IMG/VR virus record: IMGVR_UViG_3300028654_000024
Span: 1 to 49,553 of that record
DNA: 49,553 nt
Source: a virus
Strand: one strand, 5' to 3'
In this document: one piece after another, positions 1 to 11,100 of the stretch
Position numbering within the stretch: the stretch's first letter is position 1
Layout: each line of letters starts with the position of its first letter
Made by a program: the position numbers and the translations under genes
The notes under the pieces: generated by a model
What the model saw: the letters and a program-made list of their open reading frames with translations, nothing else
Told to the model about the DNA's origin: nothing
Databases searched by the model: none

Positions 1-2688
1 GCACAGAACAGAGATGAATATGCTGCGGCACTCTCTGAACGTTCTAGTATCTCTCAAAGATTCTATGAAGAGAAACAAGTTGCTATCCACAGAGCTGGAC
101 AGTCTTTCCAAAGTCAGATCAACCAGTTTACTGGTTCACGTCAACAAGCATCTCGTATCAATGAAGCATATAGTTCAACATCATCTTTAGATGCTGCTGC
201 TCGTCAGATGAACTCCACTGGATACAGTGGGTTTGAATCTATGGTTCAAGGTGGAACAGGAAGAGCTAGAGAGGTTGCTGCACAACTTAGAGAAGCTGCT
301 GTCAACGGAGCTCCCGAAGCTAAGATTCGAGAACTCGGTGGACAGTTGTCTGGAGCTGAGTCTCAGATTGGTATCGGCCGTAGAGGTATGCAACTTACTA
401 GACAAGCAGGACAGGATCCTCAAAGTCAGTTCAATCGTATCAACGATGTTTCAGCAAGAGCCGCAGATCGTTTAGGTGGAGAAGCGCTTAAAGAGAAAGC
501 AGCCGCTGGCGAACTACCTAGTTTAAAAGAACTCAATGAACAAATCAAAGAAGCGGCTCAAGAACTCGGTGCGTTAAAAGAAAGTTTTGCAGAGGGTAAG
601 AAACCGCTTGATGATTTTAATAAAGAAGCTGGCGCAGTTGCTGATAAACTCACAAAGCTGGAAGCACAGGAAAAAGCCGTTCAAGGTGCTGGCGGTGGAC
701 GTGGTCCATATGATGAGATGCGCGGTAACATGGGCGTTGCTCGTGCTGGTATCGATGCTCTAAGAGCAACCACAATCAATCAGCCTATTCAAGCTCTGAA
801 CGTTAAAGCTCAGATGGCTCAGGCTCAGAACGAGCAGTTCCATACAATCGATGCAGCGTTACATGGAGACATGTCGGCATTGGGTATGTTGGGTTCTGGT
901 GCGTTTGGAAACGCTGCTGGATTTGCCAGACAGCAACAACTTAGCCAAAAGATCCTACAAACTGGTGAAGCAGGTGCTGACATCCTAGATGCAGGAGCTG
1001 AAGCTGGTCTTATTGGAGCTAAGGGTTTTTCATTAGGTAATCTTGGTGGTGGAACTGTAGAAGGTGCTGGTCGAGCTGCTCAAGCGCTTGCCCACGGTGC
1101 TATAAACGCGGGAGTGAGAGTATCAGATGTGGCACAGGGTGTTACGGCTGGTGAAACCTCAGTGCAAGCATATCAAGCTGCTATGAATGCCCAGCGCACC
1201 ATTATGGAAGTCCCCAGTGAACTGAGACAGAGTTATTTCGATTATGGGAAGAACGTCACGGCTGCCACTAGAAGTGCTGGTGGTGGACGCGAGAAGATGA
1301 TGGGTGACCTGATGGATATGAAGCCAGGTGGTTTCATGTCTAACATGGCTGACATGGGAGTTGATCCTAATAGAGCAGCTGGGATGATAGCTCAAGGAAG
1401 TGCAGAACAAGGTAGTGCCTTTAGCACTAAGCAGATTGGTACTGCTCGTAACCTAGAACGCGGTGGCTACGGCAACATGGAAGAGAGTATGAGACGTATG
1501 TCTACTCTCGCTAATACCGGTGGAGCTAACAACGCCAACGATTCTATGGGCAAAATCATGGAAGAAGCGGTGTCGAAAGGTATGGATAGCAGTAAGGCTA
1601 TCTCTTTGATGACCGACGGTATCTCACATCTAGCTCAGAGCGGTGGAACCGCTGCTTCAGGCGTTGATGGTACTGCTGGAATTACTCAATTGTTAGGAAG
1701 AGCACTTGGACAAGCAGATGGTAGATCTGATGTCAACAGAAGCACTGCTGCGGTTGGAGCTATCAATACGGCCACTGAAGCACTGGGTGATACCTCTGTT
1801 TCTTACACCAACATGGTTCGTAATACTAGATTCCGTCAGATGGGTATGGGTGGTATAGAAGCTGGTGCGGCTATGAAGCTGTCAGCTCCTGAACTTGCTG
1901 TGCTTCAAAAAGGTGGAAAGGCTGCTGAACAACTTGCTACTGAAAGAGGTCTAAGCACTTTCTTCGACGCCAACGGTAAATATGACAAACGCCAAGCCAA
2001 CAAAGTCGCTGCTGAACAAGGAAAGTTCCTTGAACAGGGTGGTGCTAGTGGTCTTGGAATGATTCAGACTCCAGAAGATGCTGCCGCTTCGCATGCAGCT
2101 AAAATTAAGTTTGCTAAAGGTGAGACTCTAACTGCAGCAGAACGTAAAGCTCTTATGCATGGAAATGCTATCGCTAACGTTGCGATGGGTGCTAAAGCTG
2201 CCAATGAGCTCGGCAATGTTGAAATGAGTTTAGAAGGCATTGGTACAAGTACTAGTGCAGGTTCTAAAGCGAGAGCTGCTGGTATAGGTAAAAATGTAGC
2301 TGGAGAAGCTGGAGCTGGAGAAAATATCCAAGCTATCGGCACTAGACAGGACGCAGCTAAGATTAGAGCTGGCGGAAAAGATATGGATAGTCTAGGCAAA
2401 GTGTCTGAAGTCTTAGGAGCTATAAGTAAAGCTATGACTCCTGAGATGATGGCTAAACTTGCATCTGCAGCTGGAGAGGCTTCTGGTAACATGAAGATTG
2501 GTGCAGAGAACATGGGAACCTTAAACGCGGCTACTGGAAAGCTGTCGACTTCTTTTGATTCTTTGAAGGGCAACATAGACAAGCTCAACACTAGCATCAT
2601 TAACATTGGTGGATTTAAAACCTCCGATAAAGCCAATAAACCTTTGATGGGATCTTCTGGTAAATCGCGTGCGGATAGAAGACACTAA
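1..2688 (+). CDS. Tail tape measure protein (5' end outside window)
   Basis: The reading frame is open from the first base, so this is the C-terminal 895 residues of a longer protein. An internal ATG at 208 is not the start, because the frame continues upstream with similar composition. The sequence is rich in Ala, Gly, Gln and Glu with long helical stretches and few aromatic residues, and it lies directly before the hub and spike genes. That composition and position are typical of tape measure proteins, which set tail length and pass through the tube at infection. No lytic domain (SLT or peptidase) is visible in this part. It ends in TAA, 2 bases before the hub gene. The assignment rests on composition and gene order. 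Confidence 0.72.
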   Translation, partial: AQNRDEYAAALSERSSISQRFYEEKQVAIHRAGQSFQSQINQFTGSRQQASRINEAYSSTSSLDAAARQMNSTGYSGFESMVQGGTGRAREVAAQLREAAVNGAPEAKIRELGGQLSGAESQIGIGRRGMQLTRQAGQDPQSQFNRINDVSARAADRLGGEALKEKAAAGELPSLKELNEQIKEAAQELGALKESFAEGKKPLDDFNKEAGAVADKLTKLEAQEKAVQGAGGGRGPYDEMRGNMGVARAGIDALRATTINQPIQALNVKAQMAQAQNEQFHTIDAALHGDMSALGMLGSGAFGNAAGFARQQQLSQKILQTGEAGADILDAGAEAGLIGAKGFSLGNLGGGTVEGAGRAAQALAHGAINAGVRVSDVAQGVTAGETSVQAYQAAMNAQRTIMEVPSELRQSYFDYGKNVTAATRSAGGGREKMMGDLMDMKPGGFMSNMADMGVDPNRAAGMIAQGSAEQGSAFSTKQIGTARNLERGGYGNMEESMRRMSTLANTGGANNANDSMGKIMEEAVSKGMDSSKAISLMTDGISHLAQSGGTAASGVDGTAGITQLLGRALGQADGRSDVNRSTAAVGAINTATEALGDTSVSYTNMVRNTRFRQMGMGGIEAGAAMKLSAPELAVLQKGGKAAEQLATERGLSTFFDANGKYDKRQANKVAAEQGKFLEQGGASGLGMIQTPEDAAASHAAKIKFAKGETLTAAERKALMHGNAIANVAMGAKAANELGNVEMSLEGIGTSTSAGSKARAAGIGKNVAGEAGAGENIQAIGTRQDAAKIRAGGKDMDSLGKVSEVLGAISKAMTPEMMAKLASAAGEASGNMKIGAENMGTLNAATGKLSTSFDSLKGNIDKLNTSIINIGGFKTSDKANKPLMGSSGKSRADRRH

Positions 2689-2690
2689 TT

Positions 2691-4499
2691 ATGACCACTA
2701 TTAACCCAGTAATTACGCGTACACCTCATGCTGCGGTTCTTATATGGAACTACGATGATAGGCTTGGAGTAGAGGATACTCCAGTTGAAGAGGTTAATAG
2801 CGTTGATGAGCTTCTCATCAGCACGGTTTCCCTTATATCTATCAGTACAAAGAAAAGCAAGGGTGAACCCGTAGGTCGCTTTGAACTTAATCTAGCTCCC
2901 ACTAGAAACTGGGTAAGCGAGATAACCTCTGGAAGCTGGATGGTCATCTTGATGTCTCAGACTCCTATCAGCAGAGCAGATCTTGCTAACGCAAACCCTA
3001 CTCAGGTTAAATTCTTCGGTAAGATCGAATCCGTAAGATTCAATACATCCATTCTTGATCCTGAAAGTGGGGCAAGATCTAGCGGATATACGGTATCAGG
3101 AGTTGATTGGGCTCATATCTTTGAGAACAATGTCTACATCGATCCGTTCATTGAGAAATCAGACAACACCTTTGGTTCTGCTACATACATCGACCTGTTT
3201 GAGAAGGTCATCAATGTAGATAACAGATCTAGCATTGTTTCTGTTAGAGATAACATTAATAACCTTATTCAAGTACTCGGTCAACCTTTCAGTGAAGGTG
3301 TTATCAATCAAAGTAGCACAGTGAACCGAGTTGCTAAGGCAGATTACTCTTTCGCTGTACCTACAGAGGTTCAAAACTACTTCAGTTTCAGCGGTGGCGA
3401 CAACATTGTTAATGCTCTAGAAATAGTAAGCGGAAACCTTACTGACGTAGATATATACAATCCAAACCTACAGGAAGCCTTCGGGTGGATTGATCCTGCC
3501 TCTTTAAGAGGTATCAATACGCTGTGGCAACTTATAGTTGACAACAGCTGTCCTGTACTCAATGAGACCTTCACTGATCTACGTTGGGAACCAGATAATG
3601 ATACTCCAGTACTAGCTCTATATAATCGCATCAAGCCGTTTGTTTACAGACCTCAGAGCGAGACCCAAAAGAGAATTCAGGAAGCTTTAAAGACTGAAAC
3701 GTTTGGGGCAACTCAAGCATCTAAGGTTAATCAACAGAACGAGGCAGATACCGTATTGGCCCAGGTAAAAAATCTCATGTCTCCATATCAACTTTTGAAG
3801 ACATATGATATTCCACTGGGAGAGATCATTGCATTTGACGCTGGTACAAACTGGCGCGATAAGTTTAACTTCGCTGAGATCAAACCGGGTTGGCAGAACG
3901 CAGATCTGTTAGCTAACTGGATTAAGACTATCGCTCAGACTGCAGATGTTAAAGCCTTTCAACGTGAAGGGTTTAGACCTCTCATTATGTCTAGCAAGCA
4001 ATTTCCTACCTTCACCGGTAAGCAAGGTTTTGAACCACAAAACGACCTTGGTATCAACATAAATGTGTTGGCAGGATGGAAACAGCTGTTAAGAGAGTGG
4101 TATTTCGATACCCACAGACTTCTAAACGGGACTATGACCATCATAGGTCAGAATCAGTATATAGATGTTGGATCTAATGTCAGAGTGCCTGCTGATATCT
4201 TAGGTAGAACACCCAACTTCAACTCTGGCGCTCAAGCGAGTGGAACATTTCTTTTATTGCATGTTGAATCAGTGAACCATAGTTTTAGAGTTGATCAAAA
4301 TGGAGCTAGAAATTTCGTTACGACTATTTCTTTTGTAAGGGGCATTGCTGTTACCGCAAACGGTTCTCTTGTTGGAGGAGTTGGTAAGACTGATGATGAA
4401 GCTTCAGATCAAACTAACGCTCAATACAAGAACACCAACAATGTTATCTCAACCTCATCTGCTCTGGATCCTAATCCAGATAAAGCGAACGGTACCTAA
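2691..4499 (+). CDS. Baseplate hub protein (gp27/gpD-like)
   Basis: A 602-residue protein between the tape measure and the spike, where contractile phages carry the hub (T4 gp27, P2 gpD, PBSX XkdQ). The N-terminal third looks like a tail-tube-type beta barrel: a segment near residues 60-100 (GRFELNLAP, WMVILMS) is followed by VKFFGKIESVRFN and YTVSGVDWAHIFENN at about residues 105-145, a pattern typical of hub proteins. The C-terminal part (about 480-560) is also beta-rich. The hub trimer links tail tube to spike. Its TAA overlaps the ATG of the spike gene by one base (TAATG), suggesting translational coupling. I cannot name a specific family. Confidence 0.7.
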   Translation: MTTINPVITRTPHAAVLIWNYDDRLGVEDTPVEEVNSVDELLISTVSLISISTKKSKGEPVGRFELNLAPTRNWVSEITSGSWMVILMSQTPISRADLANANPTQVKFFGKIESVRFNTSILDPESGARSSGYTVSGVDWAHIFENNVYIDPFIEKSDNTFGSATYIDLFEKVINVDNRSSIVSVRDNINNLIQVLGQPFSEGVINQSSTVNRVAKADYSFAVPTEVQNYFSFSGGDNIVNALEIVSGNLTDVDIYNPNLQEAFGWIDPASLRGINTLWQLIVDNSCPVLNETFTDLRWEPDNDTPVLALYNRIKPFVYRPQSETQKRIQEALKTETFGATQASKVNQQNEADTVLAQVKNLMSPYQLLKTYDIPLGEIIAFDAGTNWRDKFNFAEIKPGWQNADLLANWIKTIAQTADVKAFQREGFRPLIMSSKQFPTFTGKQGFEPQNDLGININVLAGWKQLLREWYFDTHRLLNGTMTIIGQNQYIDVGSNVRVPADILGRTPNFNSGAQASGTFLLLHVESVNHSFRVDQNGARNFVTTISFVRGIAVTANGSLVGGVGKTDDEASDQTNAQYKNTNNVISTSSALDPNPDKANGT

Positions 4500-5509
4500 T
4501 GGATGACATGGACGATAACATAGTAAAGGATAGCTCTATATGGAGAGATACATTCAGCTTTCAAAAACATGCTGAAGTAGATACCCGCATTAAGATCGGT
4601 CTGGTTCGCGCTGCGAAGTTCAACGACATCCGTGGTGAGATTACCTACATTGTAGAGGTTCAAGACCAGGGCGACAAGCTATTTATTCCGTGCCGTCAGT
4701 TGAGACGCTTTGGTGGGGTTTTTAACTATGAAGATTACACTCTCCAAACCTACAGCTATCAAGCTTCTAAAGATGCTGTGCCGGCTTTTAATACTAAAGC
4801 TGGTGATTTTGTACTCGTGTGCTACCTAAATGGGGACGCTAGAGAAGGTCTGATCCTTGGTGGACTAGTTCATCCTGCTAGAGAAAGCACCCTGATGCCA
4901 GATGATGGACCTCAGTATCTCTCTGAGTTCAACGGTATTGTTAACAGTATCAACAGCGATGGTGAACTCACTGTAACGTTCCGTGGTCAGCCTACTAACT
5001 TAAGTGTACTAGATGCTGCTCCAACTGATAAGTTGCCAGCGCCTACATTTGATGATAGTGTAGGAACTAGTTTCTATAAGTTCGATAAGACAGGCAGCTA
5101 TACTGTATCTGACAACGCAGAAAGTGATCCACAAAGCATCAAGATCGATAAGACTGCTGGGACTACAACTATTACTTCTGGCCAGATTACTTTGACCATG
5201 ACAAAGGGTAGTCAGGATACAACTCTGAAGACCAAGACCATGGTTATCAACGCTGATACATCCATGACAACCAATACAACAGACTGGTCTACGATTGCGA
5301 GTAGCACCGCTAAGATTAAGTCTCCCAAGATAGCCTTTGGAACAGATGGAACTGAGCTGTTAGATCAGATCACGAAGCTTATAGACGCTATAGGCAAGCT
5401 TACAGCTATTTCCCCAGTTGGACCATGTTCTGCTTTGATCTCAGCCCCTCAGTGGTCTGGTGTAGATGCAGTAAAGAGTGCGATTACTGGCATCAAAGGC
5501 TCACTGTAA
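4499..5509 (+). CDS. Baseplate spike protein (gpV/gp5-like)
   Basis: A 336-residue protein with the layout of phage spikes. Residues about 25-120 resemble the OB-fold of gpV/gp5 proteins (IKIGLVRAAKFNDIRGEITY; then DFVLVCYLNGDAREGLILGG, the usual end of this domain). From about residue 210 short beta repeats (KTAGTTTITSGQITLTMTK, then TLKTKTMVINADTSM) form a probable trimeric beta-helix. A final helical segment (ELLDQITKLIDAIGKL) precedes a short cap. The spike sits at the tip of the tail and is driven through the host envelope. It overlaps the hub stop by one base. There is no lysozyme domain, unlike T4 gp5. Confidence 0.8.
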   Translation: MDDMDDNIVKDSSIWRDTFSFQKHAEVDTRIKIGLVRAAKFNDIRGEITYIVEVQDQGDKLFIPCRQLRRFGGVFNYEDYTLQTYSYQASKDAVPAFNTKAGDFVLVCYLNGDAREGLILGGLVHPARESTLMPDDGPQYLSEFNGIVNSINSDGELTVTFRGQPTNLSVLDAAPTDKLPAPTFDDSVGTSFYKFDKTGSYTVSDNAESDPQSIKIDKTAGTTTITSGQITLTMTKGSQDTTLKTKTMVINADTSMTTNTTDWSTIASSTAKIKSPKIAFGTDGTELLDQITKLIDAIGKLTAISPVGPCSALISAPQWSGVDAVKSAITGIKGSL

Positions 5510-5536
5510 GTGAGATATAATGTTTAAGAGGATCCG

Positions 5537-6547
5537 ATGAGCATTGATAGTTTTAAACAAGCCCTAGATAACCTGATCTCCCCGCCCGCTAAGAATGCGA
5601 CGGCTTCGGGTCTTCCTAAGACGTCTGTAATCAATGACGACTTGGATAATAACTTCTATATTACCAACTTAAACAACTGGTACAAGGCACCGCCTTATGG
5701 TTTCAGATGGAGACGTAGAGATGGCAGAGAAGTTATCATCATGCTTCCTATCTCTCCAAGTAACTTAAACATTACTACCCACTACGCTACCAACGTTATT
5801 ACAACCCTGTATGGAACCGTAGAGGAACACTCCGAACAGAGGTACTTCGATATCGTTATTGAAGGCACAACTGGTATGTCTCCTAAGTACACTAAAGCCT
5901 TTGATACAGATCAGCTAGATAAACTGAGTGCTAACGTAAGTAACGGAAGACTCTCATATGGCGACGCCACTGACGGACGCCTAGGGGTGAGCTCTGATGT
6001 TGCTGGTGGGTTCTTTGCTAAGACCATCGGTACCATCAATGCTGCTTTGAACAAAGCGCAAGACATCATCAGCGGTCGTGAGGATCAAAACAGATCCGGT
6101 GTATTCACTGACCAAACAGGTTATCTTGCCTTCCATCGTCTCTACAAGTTCTTTTTGAACTACAAGGCTGATATGGTGGGATTAAACCCCTCAGATCTAT
6201 CAGCTGACATTGACTCTACTCCTCGTACTGAAGATGTGAATGGTAACTCTAGTCCTCTGTTATTCTTGAACTATAAAGATAACTGCAGATACACAGTAGC
6301 TATTCAACGCTTCACATTACGTAAATCTGCTGAGAATCCTATGCTGTATTATTACAACATACAACTCAGAGCCTACAACATTGAACCGCTCGATGCATTA
6401 AGCACAGATATCGGAAGCAGACTTACATCTCTAGGATTAGATGGAGTAAAGTCTTCTACATTGTTAAGTGAAACTAAAGATCTCTCTAATGGAGCTAAAC
6501 AAATTTTTGGTGCTGGACTAGGTGGAGTCAGCATCTTAGGTAAATAA
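5537..6547 (+). CDS. Baseplate/tail structural protein, family unassigned
   Basis: A 336-residue protein located between the spike and the gp25-containing gene, so a baseplate role is inferred. The visible core at about residues 55-115 (PYGFRWRRRDGREVIIMLP, then NVITTLYGTVEEHSEQRYFD, then IVIEGTTGMSPKY) resembles inner-baseplate or tail-completion proteins of large myophages that bind the tube end, but I cannot match it to a named family. The C-terminal part contains a long predicted beta strand region (CRYTVAIQRFTLRKSAENP, followed by YYNIQLRAYNIEP). The start has a good ribosome binding site (GAGGA) 7 bases upstream. The stop overlaps the next ATG (TAATG). Confidence 0.6.
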   Translation: MSIDSFKQALDNLISPPAKNATASGLPKTSVINDDLDNNFYITNLNNWYKAPPYGFRWRRRDGREVIIMLPISPSNLNITTHYATNVITTLYGTVEEHSEQRYFDIVIEGTTGMSPKYTKAFDTDQLDKLSANVSNGRLSYGDATDGRLGVSSDVAGGFFAKTIGTINAALNKAQDIISGREDQNRSGVFTDQTGYLAFHRLYKFFLNYKADMVGLNPSDLSADIDSTPRTEDVNGNSSPLLFLNYKDNCRYTVAIQRFTLRKSAENPMLYYYNIQLRAYNIEPLDALSTDIGSRLTSLGLDGVKSSTLLSETKDLSNGAKQIFGAGLGGVSILGK

Positions 6548-8148
6548 TGGTAACGCCAGCAAACTACGCATCCATGGCTGATATCACCCTGTTTCTGAAG
6601 TACAGAAACGGGACCACTCTCATGCTTTCAGATTTGCCTAAGATCATTCCGCTTCGCTGGCCTTACTTCAGAGACAATTGGGATTTCATTAAACCCACTC
6701 TGTTGAATAAAGTTGCATCTTACAATGAACCTGACTACTTGAAGAGTCAAATTGCTGCTCTAGATAATTACATTAATATTCAAAGAACGTCGAGAAGCAA
6801 TCTCAACCCGTTCTCTGACCAGAGCACGTTCTTTAAGTTCTATGGCGTCTTTGATGCTATTGAAGTTAACAGTATCGATCTTACCAACCAGGAAATCATC
6901 ATAGTAAGAACTGCCATAGATAGAGTATCTCAGTTCAATAAGAATGATTTTTTAAAGATCAGAAACGACATCACCGCAGCTAGAGATACTATTGCAGATC
7001 AAGTTGGACTCAGCGATCCTACATACAATGCTGCAGTTGGACGTAGCAGTGTCCCTCAACAGACAACTGCTCAGATCGAAGATATTGCAAGAATGCAGTA
7101 CCTACAAGATGTCATCTTCTCGGTAGACTTCATCGTCGCTAACATCTCTAGCTTAAGTACTTCCTTTGTGGATCCGTTTGCGTTGGCTCGTGTCAATGCC
7201 AACAACTCAGAGTTTAACATTGACTCCTATAAGTCAGGACAACTGGTGAGATTGAACTACGGTGAGGATCTAACCTTGCTGGCAGCTAGATACCTAGGTG
7301 ATGCTGATAAGTGGATTGATATTGCTATTGCTAACGGTCTTAAACCTCCGTATATCGATGAGGTTGGGCAAGCTCTTCCCTTGATCGCCAACGGTAGCAG
7401 CAACGAGATCAACATCGCAGCCTTGGATGCCTTTGGTAATCCAAACATCGATAAGGTCTACATCAATCAAGTTGTGTTGCTACAGTCCAACGCTCAGAAC
7501 TTCCCTGAGCAAAGAACTATCACTAACATTGTTCAGATTCCCATCAGTGGCGATCTGGTTATCGGAGTTAGTGGTGCAACTAACATGGATCTGTACAAAA
7601 CTACAGATAGCGCATATTTGCGTGTTTTTGCGCCAAATACTATCAATAGCCGCTTCTTCATCTTGATCCCTTCTAAGCAACCGCTGCCTGACAGTAGACC
7701 CTCTGAAACTCCATACTTCCTAGCTGCTGCTACGGATGCCGAGAAGAGAGCTAAGGTCGATTTGACCCTAGATGATAACGGGGAGCTGCTTTTAAATTCA
7801 ACTGGCGATGTTCAACTTAGTTATGGACTAGCTAACGCCCTTCAGGCTATTAAGTTAAAGATGGTCACTGAAGCTGGCACGCTGATGAGACATCCTGAGT
7901 TTGGCTTAGTTAACGTTGTGGGTACAACCAACCAGAACGTTCAACTCGTAAAAGATACTTTAACGAAGTCAATCGACGAACAGATCAGGCTTGATCCTAG
8001 ATTTGAGCGCTTAGAGAGTTTGGATGTTCAGTACCTTGTTAACAATACAGGAAGTAAGAGTGCGACAGGTTTTATAGTTAGAATGCAAGTTAGGTTAGCA
8101 GGATCTGCTAGCACTGTAATCCCTATAAGTTTTACAGTGACTACGTAA
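6547..8148 (+). CDS. Baseplate wedge fusion: LysM/gp53-like plus gp25-like
   Basis: 533 residues with two recognisable parts. At about 228-270 is a LysM/gp53-like segment (VRLNYGEDLTLLAARYLGD, then DKWIDIAIANGLKPPYI), as in T4 gp53 and XkdP-type proteins. From about 404 to the end is a gp25/GPW-type wedge domain (ALQAIKLKMVTEAGTLMRHP followed by EFGLVN, then DPRFERLESLDVQY). In T4 and P2 these are separate proteins (gp53 and gp25/gpW) that sit together in the wedge core and hold sheath to baseplate. The fusion is therefore plausible. The N-terminal 220 residues are unassigned. The gene overlaps its upstream neighbour by one base and lies 32 bases before the J-like gene. Confidence 0.75.
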   Translation: MVTPANYASMADITLFLKYRNGTTLMLSDLPKIIPLRWPYFRDNWDFIKPTLLNKVASYNEPDYLKSQIAALDNYINIQRTSRSNLNPFSDQSTFFKFYGVFDAIEVNSIDLTNQEIIIVRTAIDRVSQFNKNDFLKIRNDITAARDTIADQVGLSDPTYNAAVGRSSVPQQTTAQIEDIARMQYLQDVIFSVDFIVANISSLSTSFVDPFALARVNANNSEFNIDSYKSGQLVRLNYGEDLTLLAARYLGDADKWIDIAIANGLKPPYIDEVGQALPLIANGSSNEINIAALDAFGNPNIDKVYINQVVLLQSNAQNFPEQRTITNIVQIPISGDLVIGVSGATNMDLYKTTDSAYLRVFAPNTINSRFFILIPSKQPLPDSRPSETPYFLAAATDAEKRAKVDLTLDDNGELLLNSTGDVQLSYGLANALQAIKLKMVTEAGTLMRHPEFGLVNVVGTTNQNVQLVKDTLTKSIDEQIRLDPRFERLESLDVQYLVNNTGSKSATGFIVRMQVRLAGSASTVIPISFTVTT

Positions 8149-8180
8149 TGAGAGTAAGGTATAGTACAATAGGTATATAA

Positions 8181-11100
8181 ATGGCAGTAACACTTAAGAC
8201 TTTTGAGCAATTTGTAGGGGGCATGATCCGCACGATAGTTGCGGAGACTCCTCTTAATGACGTTAACACAGGTTCTGTGCTGTTTACTCTTATCGAGGCC
8301 GTTGCTAGCAACGACTTTGAGAATGCTGCAGCCATCCTTAACGTATTAGAGCTGCTCAACATCGATGTTCTGAGAAACGCGGATCTGGATAACAGAGCTG
8401 CTGACTATGGTCTTACTCGTCTCGTTGCTGTGCAAGCCTCTGGCTTAGTCAACATCATAGATTCGACCATCACCAAGATTAGCACTAGCTTATATCCTAT
8501 TAAGCCAGCACCTATCTCTGGGGACTTAGTCATCAATGTTAACGATGCTAGTCAATGGGCACAAACTGGTCAACTGTATATCGGAAGAGGAACCAACTCA
8601 TTTGAAGGTCCTATTCCTTACACTAGTGTAACTAACAATGTTACATTCTGGACTATCACACTTGGTTCCGCTCTACAAAACAACCACCTCATCTCAGATC
8701 AAGTTATTGATGGTCAAGGTACTAGCGATCGTTTGATTGCAGCTGGTACGGTTGTTCTCATCCCTGCCAACAACATCAACCCTGCAGTTCAGTACTCAGT
8801 ATTGAGAGATGCAGTTATTCCCGCTGGTGAAAGCGAAGTTGATGGTATTGAAGTTCTTGCACTGGTTGCAGGAAGCATCGGTAATGCTTCTATTAACACG
8901 ATTACGTCTTTTGCTAGCTTGCCGTTCACTGGTGCTACTGTAACAAACACATCATCGTTCACCAACGGTTCTGACATTGAGACAGACGATGAGCTGAGAA
9001 ACCGTATCAAGGCTTATCCTTCTACGTTGGCTCGTGGTACTGAAGCTGCTATTCTTGCCGCTATCGATAATTTGTCAGACCCTGTTCAAAACGATCAGAT
9101 TGAATCTGCTGTAGTTACAGAGCCTATTGCTATCGGTCAACCTGCTATCATCTACATCGATGACGGTAGTGGATTTCAACCTACATATGAAGGTCAGTCA
9201 GTAGATAACATCCTCATCAATGCTAACGGTGATGAAGAGTTCTTACAACTTGCTAACTTCCCGCTCCCACGCCCTCAAGTCGTTAACGTTGCGACAGGAC
9301 CATTTTCGATGGTTGATGGCATGGTATTGCGAGTAACGGTCGACGATACTCAAGAGACTATCACGTTCCACACAAGCGATTTCTTAAACATCTCGTCTGC
9401 GACTCTGCCTGAGATTGTTACTGCCATCAACGATCAGTCAACGATCTTTAAAGCTCGTCTTACAAATGAATCAGCTAATCTGTTGATCTACACGACAGCG
9501 TTCGACGCTGAGATCATCCAGGTTTCTAGCATCACAGCAAATGATATTCCGTCTTTGTGGGCAAACACCATCCTTGAGTTCCCTACAAATCAATTCTCTT
9601 CTATTAAGCTGTATCAAAACAACGTACTGCTGAAAGAGAGAGAGAAGTCTGCTACATTAGTAACTGCTCCGTTTAATACATGGAACGTACTGGTAGCAAG
9701 TGACCTTATCCTTAGCGTGGATGGAACACCAGCTCAGGATCAAACATTCAACATCTCTGACTTTGGTGGCAGCAGCTTCTCAGCTCTCTCACTAGATCAG
9801 TGGGTTGCAGTCTTCAACACTAAGTTTGCTGGAGTGAGAGCAACTGCCCTATCTAATGGTGCAATGAGCATCTCATCCAATGGGACTGGTTCTAACTCTG
9901 CTTTGAACGCATTAGGCGGAACGCTGTTGTCTAAATGGTTCCCAGCCGGTGATACGTCATCTGTTGGTCAGAACTCAGACTTCGAGCTGAACAGAGAAAA
10001 TGGTAACCTAAGAATTCTTACTACAATTGTTCGCGGTGATGATATCACTGCTGGAGCAGCTGATACGAAAGGTGCTGTCTACTCTGAAGCTACTCTTTCT
10101 GGTACTTACAATCTATCTATCGATACAGCTAATCGCCCAGCTGTGCTAGTCGTTGTTGCTGACGCCACAAACGTTACAATTAGACCAGTTAATTTGCCAC
10201 TTGCAGGGACGATCACAATTTCTTCGCCTTCTGCCAATGTGATGAGAATCATGTCCAGCTCTGTAAATACATTCCTGGGTGTATTTGCTACGACATATGA
10301 TTATGTGTATATCAGTAACCGTGGTGATGTTGATGGTACTGGATCTGGTACTTGGTTAGACGTTAAAAACTGCGGTCTGTTTAAAGTTATTGCTAAAGGT
10401 AGTCACACCAACCCTGGTGTTGATACGTATGTTGACGTTTTGAATCCCCAAACTGTTGTGGGATCATATACAGTTCAGGATGGAGCGGATATACAAGCGT
10501 TCTACTCTGATAAGTACCCACAAATTTGGAATGGTGCTTCTACGAGCAATCCACCCGCCGCGACTATTCAAAATATCGTTGATAGCATCAACGCTGACAT
10601 CATCAACGTAGATACAAGCATCTTTAAGACCAACTCTATTAAGCTAACGTCTTCTACGGAGTCTGGTGGAAGCATTGCTATCCCTGTGGCTGTAGGAAAC
10701 ATGATTGGTCTGTTTGCTACTGGTCAATCAGAGCTTACTGGCAACCCTTCACATGTTGCTAATAGAACACAATCTCAAGATGACTTCACTTGGTTCAGAT
10801 CTACTCCTCCAGTTGGTGGAACTTTAAACCCAACTGCTGTTTGGTTGGGTCGTTACACTTATACTGATGAAAGAGGTCAGCTAACCGCTGATGCTATCCC
10901 TGGTATCGAAGGTGTTGCTCCTTACAGTGAGATCCTCACTTCTGCTGGTCTGCTGAATACTTCTAAGTTGGTATACGACGATATCATCAATTTCACCAAG
11001 GGTAACAACAAGGGATTGTATCGTTCTATCCGTCAGATCTTGGCTGGAGATCGCGTAGGAACGCAATTTGACTTGCCTACAACGTCTTTAAATCACATCC

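Noticed and set aside
208-2688. Tape measure start at the ATG at 208
   Set aside because: The frame is open to the first base of the window with the same composition.
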